This document shows, piece by piece, positions 41,776-50,429 of a DNA stretch of 64,000 bases. Within the stretch, counting starts at the first letter, position 1. Every line of letters begins with the position of its first letter. The notes under the pieces were generated by a model. It did no database searches. It saw only the letters and a list, made by a program, of their open reading frames with translations, and was not told the origin of the DNA. A program made the position numbers and the translations under genes. Source of the stretch: Halopenitus persicus (lineage in GTDB: Archaea > Halobacteriota > Halobacteria > Halobacteriales > Haloferacaceae); contig NZ_AP017558.1 in the NCBI RefSeq assembly GCF_002355635.1, forward strand, positions 992,001-1,056,000. Reading direction: 5' to 3'.

Positions 41776-43620
41776 ATGGATATCGGTCTCGTCGGCGACG
41801 GTCCCGCGATCGAGGCGGTCGAGGCGGCGCTCGGCGACGTCGAAGTGAACGTCCTCCCGATGGACGCCGACCCGGACCTCCTCTCGGGGGTCGACTTCGC
41901 CGTCGTCGCGGCCACGACCGGCGATCCGGCCTTCGCCGCCGCCAGCGAGGCGCTCGACGCCTGGACCGCGGTCGAGGTCGGCGGGGTCGGCGGCCATCCG
42001 ATCGAGGGGATCGACGCCGCGGTGACGGTGCTGGACGCGACGTGTTACGACTGCCTCCGCGCACGCGTCGCCGCGGGCGATCCCGAGACGGCGGATCGGC
42101 CCACCGGCGTCCGGTCGGCGGTCCGGTACGCCGGTGCGGTGGCCGGCCGACGCACGATCGCCTTCCTGTCCGAGGGGTCCGATGGCCCCGGCGACGCCGT
42201 CGTCGAGATCCCCGGCCCGGAGCGAACCCTGCTTCCCGCCCCGGGCTGTGGGTGTGCCGAGGAGACGGCCACCGCCGACTCCCGCTCGACCGCAGTTCCA
42301 CGAACGCACCGCGAGTCGGCGCTCGGCGAGACGCTCGACCGCGCGGAGCGCGCGGTCGACGACCGGGTTGGCCCGATCGCGGAGGTCGGGGAACGCGAAT
42401 CGTTCCCGGTGCCGTACTACATCGCGGGGACGGCCGACACCCGCGGCTTCAGCGACGCGCGGGCGGCGGAGTTCGCGGCCGGCGTCGACGTCGACTGGGA
42501 CGCCGCCTTCATGAAGGCGCTCGGCGAGGGGCTCGAGCGGTACGCGGCCGGCGTGTATCGGTCAGTGGACCACGAACGGGCGCCCGCGAGCGGGGTCGAG
42601 AACCCGGTTCGGCCTGCCGACTTCGTCACGCCGGACCCGGTCGCCCTCGACCCGACGGACCCGATCCCGTGGGTGCCCGGCACCCGCCTGGACGCCGACG
42701 AGCGCGTGCACCTCCCCGCGGAGTTCGTGCGCTTCCCGCCGCCTTCGGACCGATTCCGCCCCGCCATCACCACCGGCCTCGGCCTCGGATCCTCCGGGGT
42801 GGACGCGCTGCTGTCCGGGCTCTACGAGACGATCGAACGCGACGCGACGATGACCGCGTGGTACTCGACGTTCGATCCCCTCGAGCTGTCCGTGGAGGGC
42901 CTCACGAACTGGGTCGACGATGATCGCGGTGGACGGGGCGAGGGGTCACGGTCGGGCGACGACGCAGCCGGATCCGAAGGACCAACCGACGACGCAGTCG
43001 AAACCGAGGGACCGACCGACGACGCGACGGCACTGGTCGAGCTCCGCAAGCGAGCCCGCGCGGAGGATCTGACGATCGAGACCCTGCTCGTGACGACGGA
43101 CGTCGACGTCCCGGTCGTCGCCGCGGGCGTCCACCGCGAGGGCGACTGGCCGCGGTTCGCCGCCGGGTCGGCCGCCGACCTCGATCCCCTCGCGGCGGCC
43201 CGGTCGGCCGTCTCCGAGGCGCTTCAAAACTGGATGGAGCTCCGGTCGATGGGCCCCGACGCGGCCGCCGAGCAGGGCGGGGCGATCGGCCATCACGCCT
43301 CGTTCCCGGACGAGACGCGGGCGTTCTTCGATCCGGCCGTCTCCGTGGACTCGGGAACCGTGGGTGAACCGACCCTTGACGGAACCGCGGAGCTGGACGC
43401 CGTCCTGGACCGGATCGGGGAGGCCGGCCTGACGGCGTACGCGACGCGGCTGACCACCCGCGACCTCGAGGCGCTCGGGTTCGAGGCGACGCGCGTCCTC
43501 GTTCCGGCGGCCCAGCCGCTTTTCACCGGCGAGCCGTTCTTCGGCGACCGGGCCCGGTCGGTCCCGGAGACGATGGGGTTCGAGCCCGACCTCGACCGAG
43601 CGTATCACCCGTTTCCGTAG
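41776..43620 (+). CDS. YcaO-domain protein with fused cysteine-bearing N-terminal domain
   Basis: 614 residues. Residues 1-165 resemble the E1-like partner (C) domain of azoline cyclodehydratases, with Cys90-x2-Cys93 and Cys158-x-Cys160 as a probable structural zinc site. Residues about 190-614 are the YcaO (D) kinase-like domain: FMKALGEGLERYAAG and LLSGLYETIERDATMTAW carry the Glu residues for ATP/Mg, and SAVSEALQNW follows. The protein ends YHPFP, similar to the C-terminal PxPxP tail. YcaO enzymes activate peptide backbone amides to make azolines or thioamides. No precursor peptide, dehydrogenase or TfuA gene is adjacent. Start at 41776 chosen over repeat-encoded extension; gggtttttctc lies about 28 bases upstream. 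A duplicated EGPTDDA linker lies near residue 400. Confidence 0.85.
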   Translation: MDIGLVGDGPAIEAVEAALGDVEVNVLPMDADPDLLSGVDFAVVAATTGDPAFAAASEALDAWTAVEVGGVGGHPIEGIDAAVTVLDATCYDCLRARVAAGDPETADRPTGVRSAVRYAGAVAGRRTIAFLSEGSDGPGDAVVEIPGPERTLLPAPGCGCAEETATADSRSTAVPRTHRESALGETLDRAERAVDDRVGPIAEVGERESFPVPYYIAGTADTRGFSDARAAEFAAGVDVDWDAAFMKALGEGLERYAAGVYRSVDHERAPASGVENPVRPADFVTPDPVALDPTDPIPWVPGTRLDADERVHLPAEFVRFPPPSDRFRPAITTGLGLGSSGVDALLSGLYETIERDATMTAWYSTFDPLELSVEGLTNWVDDDRGGRGEGSRSGDDAAGSEGPTDDAVETEGPTDDATALVELRKRARAEDLTIETLLVTTDVDVPVVAAGVHREGDWPRFAAGSAADLDPLAAARSAVSEALQNWMELRSMGPDAAAEQGGAIGHHASFPDETRAFFDPAVSVDSGTVGEPTLDGTAELDAVLDRIGEAGLTAYATRLTTRDLEALGFEATRVLVPAAQPLFTGEPFFGDRARSVPETMGFEPDLDRAYHPFP

Positions 43621-43642
43621 TCCGGGGCTTTGTGGAAGAGGG

Positions 43643-44701
43643 TCACCGGGAGTCGGCGGGCCCCTCTGAGAATGAAGTCGTGGTGTCCTCCGAGGGTGTG
43701 GGCGTGGTGTCCTCCGAGGGTGTGGGCGTGGTGTCCCCGCCATCGACGACGGCTTCGGGATCGACGGGCCCATCGGGGTCCACGTCCGCGTCGTCGTCGA
43801 TCGGAACGCCGACCCGCGCCACGCCGCTGGTCTCGTCGAAGACGAGGTGGCGGTGCGGGTAGGCGACCTCGACGTCGGCGTCGGCGATCAGCTCCCAGAT
43901 GCGGGAGTTCACCTGCGACTGGAGCTTGTTGATCTTGTACGGCTTCTTCGCCCAGTAGCGGAGCCGCAGAAGGATCCCGTCGTCACCGTACTCGGCGAGC
44001 CGGCAATCGGGGCGAGCGACGTACCGCGCCGTTCCGATCCGGATGTCGGGGCCGCCATCGATGACGCCCTCGCAGTCACGAGCGGCCCGCTCCATCAGCC
44101 GACGCGCCTCGTCGACGTCGCACTCGTAGGTGACGAGCAGCTCGAGCGAGAGCCGCGTCCGTTCGTCCTCCGCCGAGTAGTTCGTGATGTCCCGCCCTCG
44201 CGTGTTCGAGTTCGGGATCACGAGGAAGGTGTTGTCGAGGGTGATCACCTTCGTGTAGCGGATGGTGATGTCCTCAACGAACCCACGGCGGCCGTCGTCG
44301 AGCTCGATCATATCACCGATCTCGAAGGGTTGATCGGCGAGCACGAACAGGCCGTTGATGACGTTCCCGATGAGCGGCGCGAGGACGACGCCCACCACGG
44401 CCGAGAAGACGGTGACCGACAACACCAGGTCGGGCAGGCCGAGACCCGCGACCCAGCCGGCCAGGAACAGCGCCGTGATCACGGTCGTGACGCGGACACC
44501 GCGAAGGATCGTCTGCGCGACGCTCTGGCGATGGAACCGGCGGGCGACCGGACGCCCGAGAAGCCGCACCAACAGCTTCGAGAGCCACACCCCGACGGCG
44601 AGCACTGCCACGGCGAGGAGCAGCTCGACGCCGGGAACCCGCGCCCACTCGGGCACCGTCTCGGTCACCGGCGAGGCGAGCACGATCGCCGTGGAGTCCA
44701 T
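43643..44701 (-). CDS. MscS-family mechanosensitive channel
   Basis: 352 residues. Three hydrophobic segments (about 25-45, 68-88 and 92-118), the last being the pore-lining helix leading into LIGNVINGLFVLADQPFEIG and the cytoplasmic beta domain GDMIELDDGRRGFVEDITIRY and LDNTFLVIPNSN. Opens under membrane tension to release solutes on osmotic downshock. The C-terminal 60 residues are an acidic Ser/Thr/Pro tail built by a 24-bp repeat (TPTPSEDT). Start at 44701 preceded by a minus-strand cgctttttcc at the usual distance. Convergent with the YcaO gene. Confidence 0.9.
   Translation of the reverse strand: MDSTAIVLASPVTETVPEWARVPGVELLLAVAVLAVGVWLSKLLVRLLGRPVARRFHRQSVAQTILRGVRVTTVITALFLAGWVAGLGLPDLVLSVTVFSAVVGVVLAPLIGNVINGLFVLADQPFEIGDMIELDDGRRGFVEDITIRYTKVITLDNTFLVIPNSNTRGRDITNYSAEDERTRLSLELLVTYECDVDEARRLMERAARDCEGVIDGGPDIRIGTARYVARPDCRLAEYGDDGILLRLRYWAKKPYKINKLQSQVNSRIWELIADADVEVAYPHRHLVFDETSGVARVGVPIDDDADVDPDGPVDPEAVVDGGDTTPTPSEDTTPTPSEDTTTSFSEGPADSR
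43680..43740. repeat. In-frame tandem repeat, 24 bp unit, 2.5 copies
   Basis: gtggtgtcctccgagggtgt plus gggc at 43680 and 43704, partial at 43728; encodes TPTPSEDT repeats near the C-terminus of the MscS protein. Confidence 0.9.
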
Positions 44702-44828
44702 GGCGGATGGGGGATGCCCACCGGAAAAAGCGTTTCCTCGTCGGCACGCCTCGGTGGTCGCGTGGACGCCGTCCGTCTCGTCGACCCGACCCGAACCGAT
44801 AAGACGTCGCCGGGAGAACCGGCCGGCT

Positions 44829-45569
44829 ATGTCCGACTCCCGTCGACGCGATCCGAGCTTCGAGATCACACACGAATCCGACCCGAGCGACGTGCTGGTG
44901 GCCGGGTTCTCGAACTACGGACTGGCGGGACTGACGGCGGTCAACTACCTGGTCGACACGCTCGACCTCCACGAGACGGGCCACGTCACCGCCGAAGGGT
45001 TCCCGTCGATCACGCCATTCGAGAACGGCCGACCGCGCCACCCGACGCGGCTGTTCTCCCGTGACGACCTCGAGCTCACCGTGCTGGTCGGGGAGCTGCT
45101 CGTCCCCGTCCAGCTCGGCGAGTCCTTCGCGCGGTCGATCCTCGAATGGACCGGCGCCAACGGGGTCTCTGAGGTCGTCGTGCTCTCGGGGGTGCCGGTA
45201 CCGCACGGGCCGGAGGGACACCGGACCTACTACGTCGCGACCGACGACTACCGCGAGCACCGGCTCGAGGACGCCGGAATCGAGGGGATGGCGTCGGGCT
45301 TTCTGGACGGGACGAACGCGGCGCTGCTCGAGCGCGGGATCGACTCCTCGCTGGAGGTTTGCGTATACGTGACGCCGGTCCACGCACAGGTCCCCGACGT
45401 CGAGGCCGCGATCCGGCTCGTCGAGACGGTCACGACCGTCTACGACGTCGAGATCGATTCGGGGCCGCTGGAGGCGTTCGCCGCCGAGATACAGCAGTAC
45501 TACGCCGATCTGGCCGAACGGATGGAGGAGGAGCAAGCCGACCTCCCGGACGACAGGATGTACATGTAG
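44829..45569 (+). CDS. PAC2 family protein (proteasome assembly chaperone-like)
   Basis: 246 residues. PAC2 fold with DVLVAGFSNYGLAGLTAVNYLVD at the N-terminus, HVTAEGFPSITPFENGRPRHP, and VVVLSGVPVPHGPEGHRTYYV. The family includes proteasome assembly chaperones and archaeal relatives of unsettled function. The C-terminal EIQQYYADLAERMEEEQ is helical. Start at 44829 lies 127 bases from the divergent MscS start. Confidence 0.88.
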   Translation: MSDSRRRDPSFEITHESDPSDVLVAGFSNYGLAGLTAVNYLVDTLDLHETGHVTAEGFPSITPFENGRPRHPTRLFSRDDLELTVLVGELLVPVQLGESFARSILEWTGANGVSEVVVLSGVPVPHGPEGHRTYYVATDDYREHRLEDAGIEGMASGFLDGTNAALLERGIDSSLEVCVYVTPVHAQVPDVEAAIRLVETVTTVYDVEIDSGPLEAFAAEIQQYYADLAERMEEEQADLPDDRMYM

Positions 45570-45599
45570 CGGCCGGCGGACGTTTCGGCGGCGACCCAC

Positions 45600-45714
45600 C
45601 GCCACACCGGTCACGACTGCGTCGCCGCACCGGTCACGACTGCGTCGCCGCACTGGTCACGACTGCGTCGCCGCACTGGTCACGACTGCGTCGCCACACC
45701 GGTCACGACTGCGT
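45600..45714. repeat. Tandem repeat, 23 bp unit, 5 copies
   Basis: Unit cgccgcaccggtcacgactg plus cgt at 45600, 45623, 45646, 45669 and 45692 with few changes. Fills the gap between the convergent PAC2 and transporter genes, ending six bases before the transporter stop. Confidence 0.95.
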
Positions 45715-45720
45715 CGCCGT

Positions 45721-46659
45721 TCACACGCGTGCCGGGAGCCGCGCGTGAACGAGTCGGCGGATCGCGTCGCGCTCGAGGACGAGGAAGCCGACGAGAACCG
45801 CGAGGAACCCGAGCAGCGCGTCGCCGTCGACGAGGTGACCGAGGACCAGCCAGCTGGCCGCCGCGGCGGTGACCGGCTCCGCGTAGCCGATCAGGTGGAG
45901 CTGGGTCGGACCGACGGCGTCCAGCAGGGCGAAGTAGATGAGGAACGCGACCACGCCCGACAGCAACGCGAGGTACGCGAGCGTCCCGATCGCCGTCGGC
46001 GTGAGCGTGACGTCGACGAGCGACTCGCCGGTGAGCGCGGCGCCCACACCGAGGAGTCCCGCCCCGATCACCATCGCCCAGCCCTGGAGGGCGACGATCG
46101 GGAACTCCGTCCGGAGCGGGCGAAGAAGCACCGCCCCGAGCGCGAACGACGCCGCGCTCACGAGCACCAACCCGACGCCGATCAGCTCGGCGGAGACGAG
46201 CCCCTCGGTCGAAGGACTCGCGATCATCGCGACCCCGAGTATCCCGATCAGGAACCCGCCGACCTCGACCGGGCCGACGCGCTCGTTGGGCAGGAGAACG
46301 GCGGCAAAGGCGGCGGTTAACACCGGAGAGAGGCTGACGATCACGGCCGCGATCGCCCCCGGAACGTAGAGCTCGCCGACGTACAGGAACGCGTGATAGA
46401 CCGCGATGACGAGGACGCCGGTGACGGCGATGCTCGACCATTCGGTTCGCGTGCGGGGGATCCAGCGGGTGCCGACAACCACGGCGTACCCCAACACGAT
46501 CGCGCCGGCGATCGCGTAGCGCGCCCCCGCGAACAGCAGCGGGGGGAAATACTCCAGCCCGATCTCGATCGCGACGAACGAGCCGCCCCACAGCACCGCG
46601 AGGAGGGAGAACGCCGCGACGACCGAGATCGGAGACGACAGCAACGAATCTCCGTTCAT
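45721..46659 (-). CDS. EamA/DMT-family transporter
   Basis: 312 residues, about ten hydrophobic helices as two EamA repeats; the first starts LLAVLWGGSFVAIEIGLEYFPPL and the second FALGAVLLRPLRTEFP. Metabolite exporter or importer of the drug/metabolite family; substrate unknown. Divergent from an Lrp-type regulator with a 183-base AT-rich gap, suggesting control by that regulator. Confidence 0.9.
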   Translation of the reverse strand: MNGDSLLSSPISVVAAFSLLAVLWGGSFVAIEIGLEYFPPLLFAGARYAIAGAIVLGYAVVVGTRWIPRTRTEWSSIAVTGVLVIAVYHAFLYVGELYVPGAIAAVIVSLSPVLTAAFAAVLLPNERVGPVEVGGFLIGILGVAMIASPSTEGLVSAELIGVGLVLVSAASFALGAVLLRPLRTEFPIVALQGWAMVIGAGLLGVGAALTGESLVDVTLTPTAIGTLAYLALLSGVVAFLIYFALLDAVGPTQLHLIGYAEPVTAAAASWLVLGHLVDGDALLGFLAVLVGFLVLERDAIRRLVHARLPARV

Positions 46660-46842
46660 TGGATATCAGATCGGAGTATCCCCATATTCTTAAACTCATC
46701 TATAAGATCCTCGGATATAGGTGATGATAGATCAAACAATTGGACCTCGATCGATGTGGTTCCGATTTCGTCCGCCTCGGTTGGAGACGGATCCAAGAAT
46801 ATCGATCGGAATATCAATGGATCCCGAACCGAAACGCCGCCC
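46660..46842. promoter_or_regulatory. Divergent promoter region, EamA transporter / Lrp regulator
   Basis: AT-rich for this window, with cttaaactcatctataag (transporter side) and repeated gatcggatat/gatcgatcgg-like strings that could bind the Lrp protein. No gene inside. Confidence 0.4.
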
Positions 46843-47325
46843 ATGGACGACCGCGACGTACGGCTGTTGAAGGCCATCGCCGACCTCGGCACCGGCAGCC
46901 CGGAACGGCTCCACGAGGAAACGGACATTCCGGTCTCGACCATCCACTACCGGCTGAACAACCTCCGCGACGCGGGGGTCATCCGGAACGACCTCTACGA
47001 CTTCGACCACGAGGAGCTCGGCCTCGGGGTGACGGTGATCGTCGAGATCCTCGCCGACTACGACGGCCCCTACGAGGAGTTCGCCGACGAGCTGCTGACC
47101 GTCGAGGGCGTCACGCAGGCGTACTTCACCATGGGCGAGACCGACTTCATCGTTCTCGCGCGGCTCTCCTCGTCGGACGCCGTCGAGCGGCTGATCGGGG
47201 ACTTCGAGGCGCTCCCGGAGGTCGAGCGGACGAACTCCACGTTCGTCATCTCGACGCTGCGCGACGAGCCACGCGGCCCGGCGACCTACGACCTGGAGTC
47301 GCTGAGCGAGGAACTGACCGACTGA
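46843..47325 (+). CDS. Lrp/AsnC family transcriptional regulator
   Basis: 160 residues. N-terminal winged helix DRDVRLLKAIADLGTGS ... TDIPVSTIHYRLNNLRDAGVI with C-terminal RAM-type ligand domain (VTVIVEILADYDGPYEEFA; GETDFIVLARLSS). Typical one-HTH, one-RAM Lrp length. Likely binds an amino acid or metabolite and controls the divergent transporter. Start at 46843 by homology. Confidence 0.9.
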   Translation: MDDRDVRLLKAIADLGTGSPERLHEETDIPVSTIHYRLNNLRDAGVIRNDLYDFDHEELGLGVTVIVEILADYDGPYEEFADELLTVEGVTQAYFTMGETDFIVLARLSSSDAVERLIGDFEALPEVERTNSTFVISTLRDEPRGPATYDLESLSEELTD

Positions 47326-47376
47326 ACGGGCTCGGCCGGCGGTCCACGACCGCGCGTCTCGTCTGCCGCCGCGCGC

Positions 47377-49245
47377 CTACGTGCGCTTCCCGATCTCCTC
47401 GCGGAGGACCTCCGAGACGACCTCGCCGTCGGCCTTCCCCCGCAATGCGCCCATCGCCTCGCCCATCAGCCCGGAGAAGGCCCCCATGCCCTCGGTCTCC
47501 ACCTGGTCGGCGTTGCGCTCGACGACCTCGCTGACGGCCTCCCGAACGGTCTCGCGGTCGACGCCCGCCAAGCCCGCGGCCTCGACGGCCGCCTCGGCCG
47601 ACAGGGTCGGATCGTCGGCGATCTCCGCGAGGACCTCCCCGACGCCCTCCTTGGCGAGGTCGCCGGACTCGACGAGCGCGAGCACGCCGAGGAACTGCTC
47701 GTCGTCGACGCGCTCGATCGCGACGCCGTTCCGGCGCAGCTCGGTCGTCGTCGACGCCAGCGTCGTGGCCGCAAGCGTCGCGTCGCCGCCGCGGTCGACG
47801 GCGGTCTCGAACAGCGGGAACCGCTGTCCGAACGCGATCTGTTCCGCGAGTCCCGGATCGAGGCCGAACTCCTCGACGTATCGGTCGGCCTTCTCGTCGA
47901 GCAGCTCCGGCGTCTCCACCTCGCTCGGGTCGGGCTCGACCGGCGGGACGTCGGTCTCGGGGTACATTCGAGCGGCGCCGGGCAGCGGACGGAGATATCG
48001 GGTGGTTCCGTCCTCGTTCGCGTCACGGGTCTCCTCGGGAACGCCCTCGATCGCGGCCGCGGCGCGCTCGGCGGCCGCCTCGATCGCCAGATCGGCGGTT
48101 TCGGGACCCGCGGCGACGATCGCCACCGCGTCCTCGGGGTCCGCGTCGACCGCCTCGCGGAGGGAGGCGACCTCGGCCTCGGTGACGCCGTAGGCCGGCA
48201 GCTCGTCGGTGTGGAAGATGCCGCCGGCGCCGTGCCGCTTGGCGTGGTCGGACAGCTCCGTGCCGAGCCGCCGGTCGGGCTGGATCTCCCGGCCGACGAG
48301 GCCGTCGAAGCCGTACAGCGGGACCGCGGTGACGGCGCCGCCGTCCTCGAGCGCGCCGCGAATGACCCCGGAGTCGGTGTCCGCGAACACGTCCGTCACC
48401 TCGCGAGGCTCGCCGACCGCGGCGTCACGGTCCGACAGCTCCTCGGCGATGTCGACGAGTTCGCTCTGTCGGCGGACCTCGCTGCGGACGATGTCCTCGA
48501 TCCCCTGGAGGTCCTGCACGCCCTTGATCTCCACGCGGGCGCCCTCGGCGATGGAGACGTTCACGTCCTGGCGGATCGTGCCGAGACCTCGCTTGACCGA
48601 CCCGGTCGACCGGAGCAGGGTCCCGATCCGCTCGGCGGCCTCCCGCGCCTGGGCCGGGCTGTGAATGTCCGGTCCGGTCCCGATCTCCACGAGCGGGATC
48701 CCGAGCCGGTCCAGCGAGTAGACCACCCCGTCGTCGGTCTCCTCGACGCGCTGGGCCGACTCCTCCTCGAGCAGCAGGTCCACGATCGAGACCGGTCCGT
48801 CGTCGGTCTCGATCTCGCCGTCCTGACCGAGCAGCAACGTGCGCTGGAACCCGGAGGTGTTCGACCCGTCGATGACGAGCTTGCGCATCACGTGGGCCTG
48901 GTCGACGACGGTCACGTCGAGCAGGTCGGCGATCTGGAGGGCCACCGAGAGCGCCTCCTCGTCGAGGCGGTGGGGCGGCTCGTCGTCCTCCTCGACGAGG
49001 CAGGTGGTGTCGTACGCGAGGTAGGTGAACTCGCGGTCGACGCGGCTCTCCTCGAGAGCGGCCTCGTCGAGCTCGCCGAGCTCGCTCTTCGTCGGGTGGA
49101 GGTATCGAGTGAACTCGCGGTCGGCCTCCTCGGGCTCCCGGAGCGTCGTCGGGGAGTCACAGAACAGCTTCGTCGCCGTGTCGAGCTGCTGGTGGATCTC
49201 CAGCCCGGCGACGAGGCCCAGCTCCTCGTAGTCGTACTCGCTCAT
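47377..49245 (-). CDS. gatE: Glutamyl-tRNA(Gln) amidotransferase subunit E
   Basis: 622 residues. Archaeal GatE, which with GatD converts Glu-tRNA(Gln) to Gln-tRNA(Gln). Hallmarks are GLVAGLEIHQQLDTATKLFC, VMRKLVIDGSNTSGFQRT, LGIPLVEIGTGPDI, IRQDVNVSIAEGARVEIKGV, an inserted AspRS-like domain (about 270-400) and a C-terminal YqeY tail ending GAFSGLMGEAMGAL. Start at 49245 has minus-strand TTTTTACT about 27 bases upstream. GatD is not in the window. Confidence 0.96.
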   Translation of the reverse strand: MSEYDYEELGLVAGLEIHQQLDTATKLFCDSPTTLREPEEADREFTRYLHPTKSELGELDEAALEESRVDREFTYLAYDTTCLVEEDDEPPHRLDEEALSVALQIADLLDVTVVDQAHVMRKLVIDGSNTSGFQRTLLLGQDGEIETDDGPVSIVDLLLEEESAQRVEETDDGVVYSLDRLGIPLVEIGTGPDIHSPAQAREAAERIGTLLRSTGSVKRGLGTIRQDVNVSIAEGARVEIKGVQDLQGIEDIVRSEVRRQSELVDIAEELSDRDAAVGEPREVTDVFADTDSGVIRGALEDGGAVTAVPLYGFDGLVGREIQPDRRLGTELSDHAKRHGAGGIFHTDELPAYGVTEAEVASLREAVDADPEDAVAIVAAGPETADLAIEAAAERAAAAIEGVPEETRDANEDGTTRYLRPLPGAARMYPETDVPPVEPDPSEVETPELLDEKADRYVEEFGLDPGLAEQIAFGQRFPLFETAVDRGGDATLAATTLASTTTELRRNGVAIERVDDEQFLGVLALVESGDLAKEGVGEVLAEIADDPTLSAEAAVEAAGLAGVDRETVREAVSEVVERNADQVETEGMGAFSGLMGEAMGALRGKADGEVVSEVLREEIGKRT

Positions 49246-49335
49246 TGGGAGCGTCTCCGGCTCGCCGGAGTAAAAAGGGTGGCAGTTCGACGCGGCGGTC
49301 CTCGAGGCGGGGACGCCGCGCTCACGAGTCAGCAT

Positions 49336-49397
49336 CCGCGGGGGACCACCACGTTCACGTCCGCCTCCGCGGAGGACCACCACGTTCACGTCCGCGG
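49336..49397. repeat. Direct duplication, 31 bp unit, 2 copies
   Basis: ccgcgggggaccaccacgtt plus cacgtccgcct at 49336 and 49367, between the divergent gatE and DUF5817-like genes, ending about 18 bases before the latter's ATG. Confidence 0.9.
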
Positions 49398-49414
49398 GGA
49401 AGCAACGCGAAACC

Positions 49415-49954
49415 ATGTACGCGGTCGTCGGCTGCAACGAGTGTGCGGCGCTGTGGCTGCTGGCGGATCCCGAGACGAGCGAGACCGCCACCTGTCCCCG
49501 CTGTGAGAAACGTCATCAGACCGACCGGCTCAAGCGCTTCTTCGAGTCCGCTGACCGCGAGGCGGCGCGGGAGGCGCGGTCGGCACTCCTCGCGAAGAAG
49601 CACGGCGACTCCGAGGCGTTCGCCGAGGTGGCACACGCGAGCGAACTCGCGGAACGGGCCGAGGAGGCGGGGATCGACGACCGCGAGTACCTCGAGGGCG
49701 TGGGGATCGATCCCGACGCGGTCACCGCGGTCGAGGACCGCCCCTCGTCGGGAGCCGGCGGGAACGCAGGCGGACGCTCCCGGATCGAGGTCGTCCGCGA
49801 GGCGGTCGAGGCGGCCGAGGAGCCGACCGAGGAGGGGATCGTCTCGTACGCGGCGGCGGACGGCGTCCCCGCCGAGGCGGCTCGCGACCTCCTCGAGAAG
49901 CTCCGACGACGCGGCGAGGTCTCCGAATCCCGCGGCCGATATCGGCGCGTCTGA
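49415..49954 (+). CDS. DUF5817-like haloarchaeal zinc-ribbon protein
   Basis: 179 residues. N-terminal zinc ribbon VVGCNECAALWLL ... CPRCEKRHQTDRLK, then helical REAAREARSALLAKKHG and a C-terminal winged-helix-like part (SRIEVVREAVEAAEEP ... RDLLEKLRRRGEV). Resembles, from memory, the haloarchaeal DUF5817 family. May bind nucleic acid; function unknown. Confidence 0.75.
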   Translation: MYAVVGCNECAALWLLADPETSETATCPRCEKRHQTDRLKRFFESADREAAREARSALLAKKHGDSEAFAEVAHASELAERAEEAGIDDREYLEGVGIDPDAVTAVEDRPSSGAGGNAGGRSRIEVVREAVEAAEEPTEEGIVSYAAADGVPAEAARDLLEKLRRRGEVSESRGRYRRV

Positions 49955-50045
49955 ACGGACTCTACCGGCCACCAGTTTCATCCACGAACCCGCCGATGAC
50001 GGGTGTCTGACTGGGGTTTAAAGGCCTGGTGTGTGTATAACTAAC

Positions 50046-50399
50046 ATGATGAACGACCCGGTCCGTGCGGTCGTCGCGGTCGTCGCCGTCCTGGCGGCGG
50101 CGGGCGCCGCTGCGGCGGTGGTGCAGGTGCTCGCGCCGGGAATCGCGAGCGTCGCCGCCGTGCGCCTCGCGCTGGGCGCGTGCGGCGTCGGCTTCGCGGC
50201 GGTTGCGGTCGCGTACGGACGGGAGGGCTACTACGAGCAGATGGCCGGCCACCTGCTCGCGAGCGCCGGCTTCCTCGTCGTCGCCGTCGACGGGGAGGGA
50301 CCGATCGCGTGGCTGGGCATCGCGCTGTTGGGGATCGGCGGCGGACTGTTGTTACAGGACGCCATCCTGCGCGGCGGTCGCGGCGGGACCTCGGTGTGA
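50046..50399 (+). CDS. Small membrane protein, about four helices
   Basis: 117 residues, mostly hydrophobic: helices about 6-30, 36-56, 65-83 and 86-105, with RGGRGGTSV at the end. ggtttaaa lies about 30 bases before the ATG at 50046; a second ATG follows directly. No family recognised. Confidence 0.65.
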   Translation: MMNDPVRAVVAVVAVLAAAGAAAAVVQVLAPGIASVAAVRLALGACGVGFAAVAVAYGREGYYEQMAGHLLASAGFLVVAVDGEGPIAWLGIALLGIGGGLLLQDAILRGGRGGTSV

Positions 50400-50429
50400 C
50401 CGAACGAGGGCTCCGAAACGTCCCCGCGG

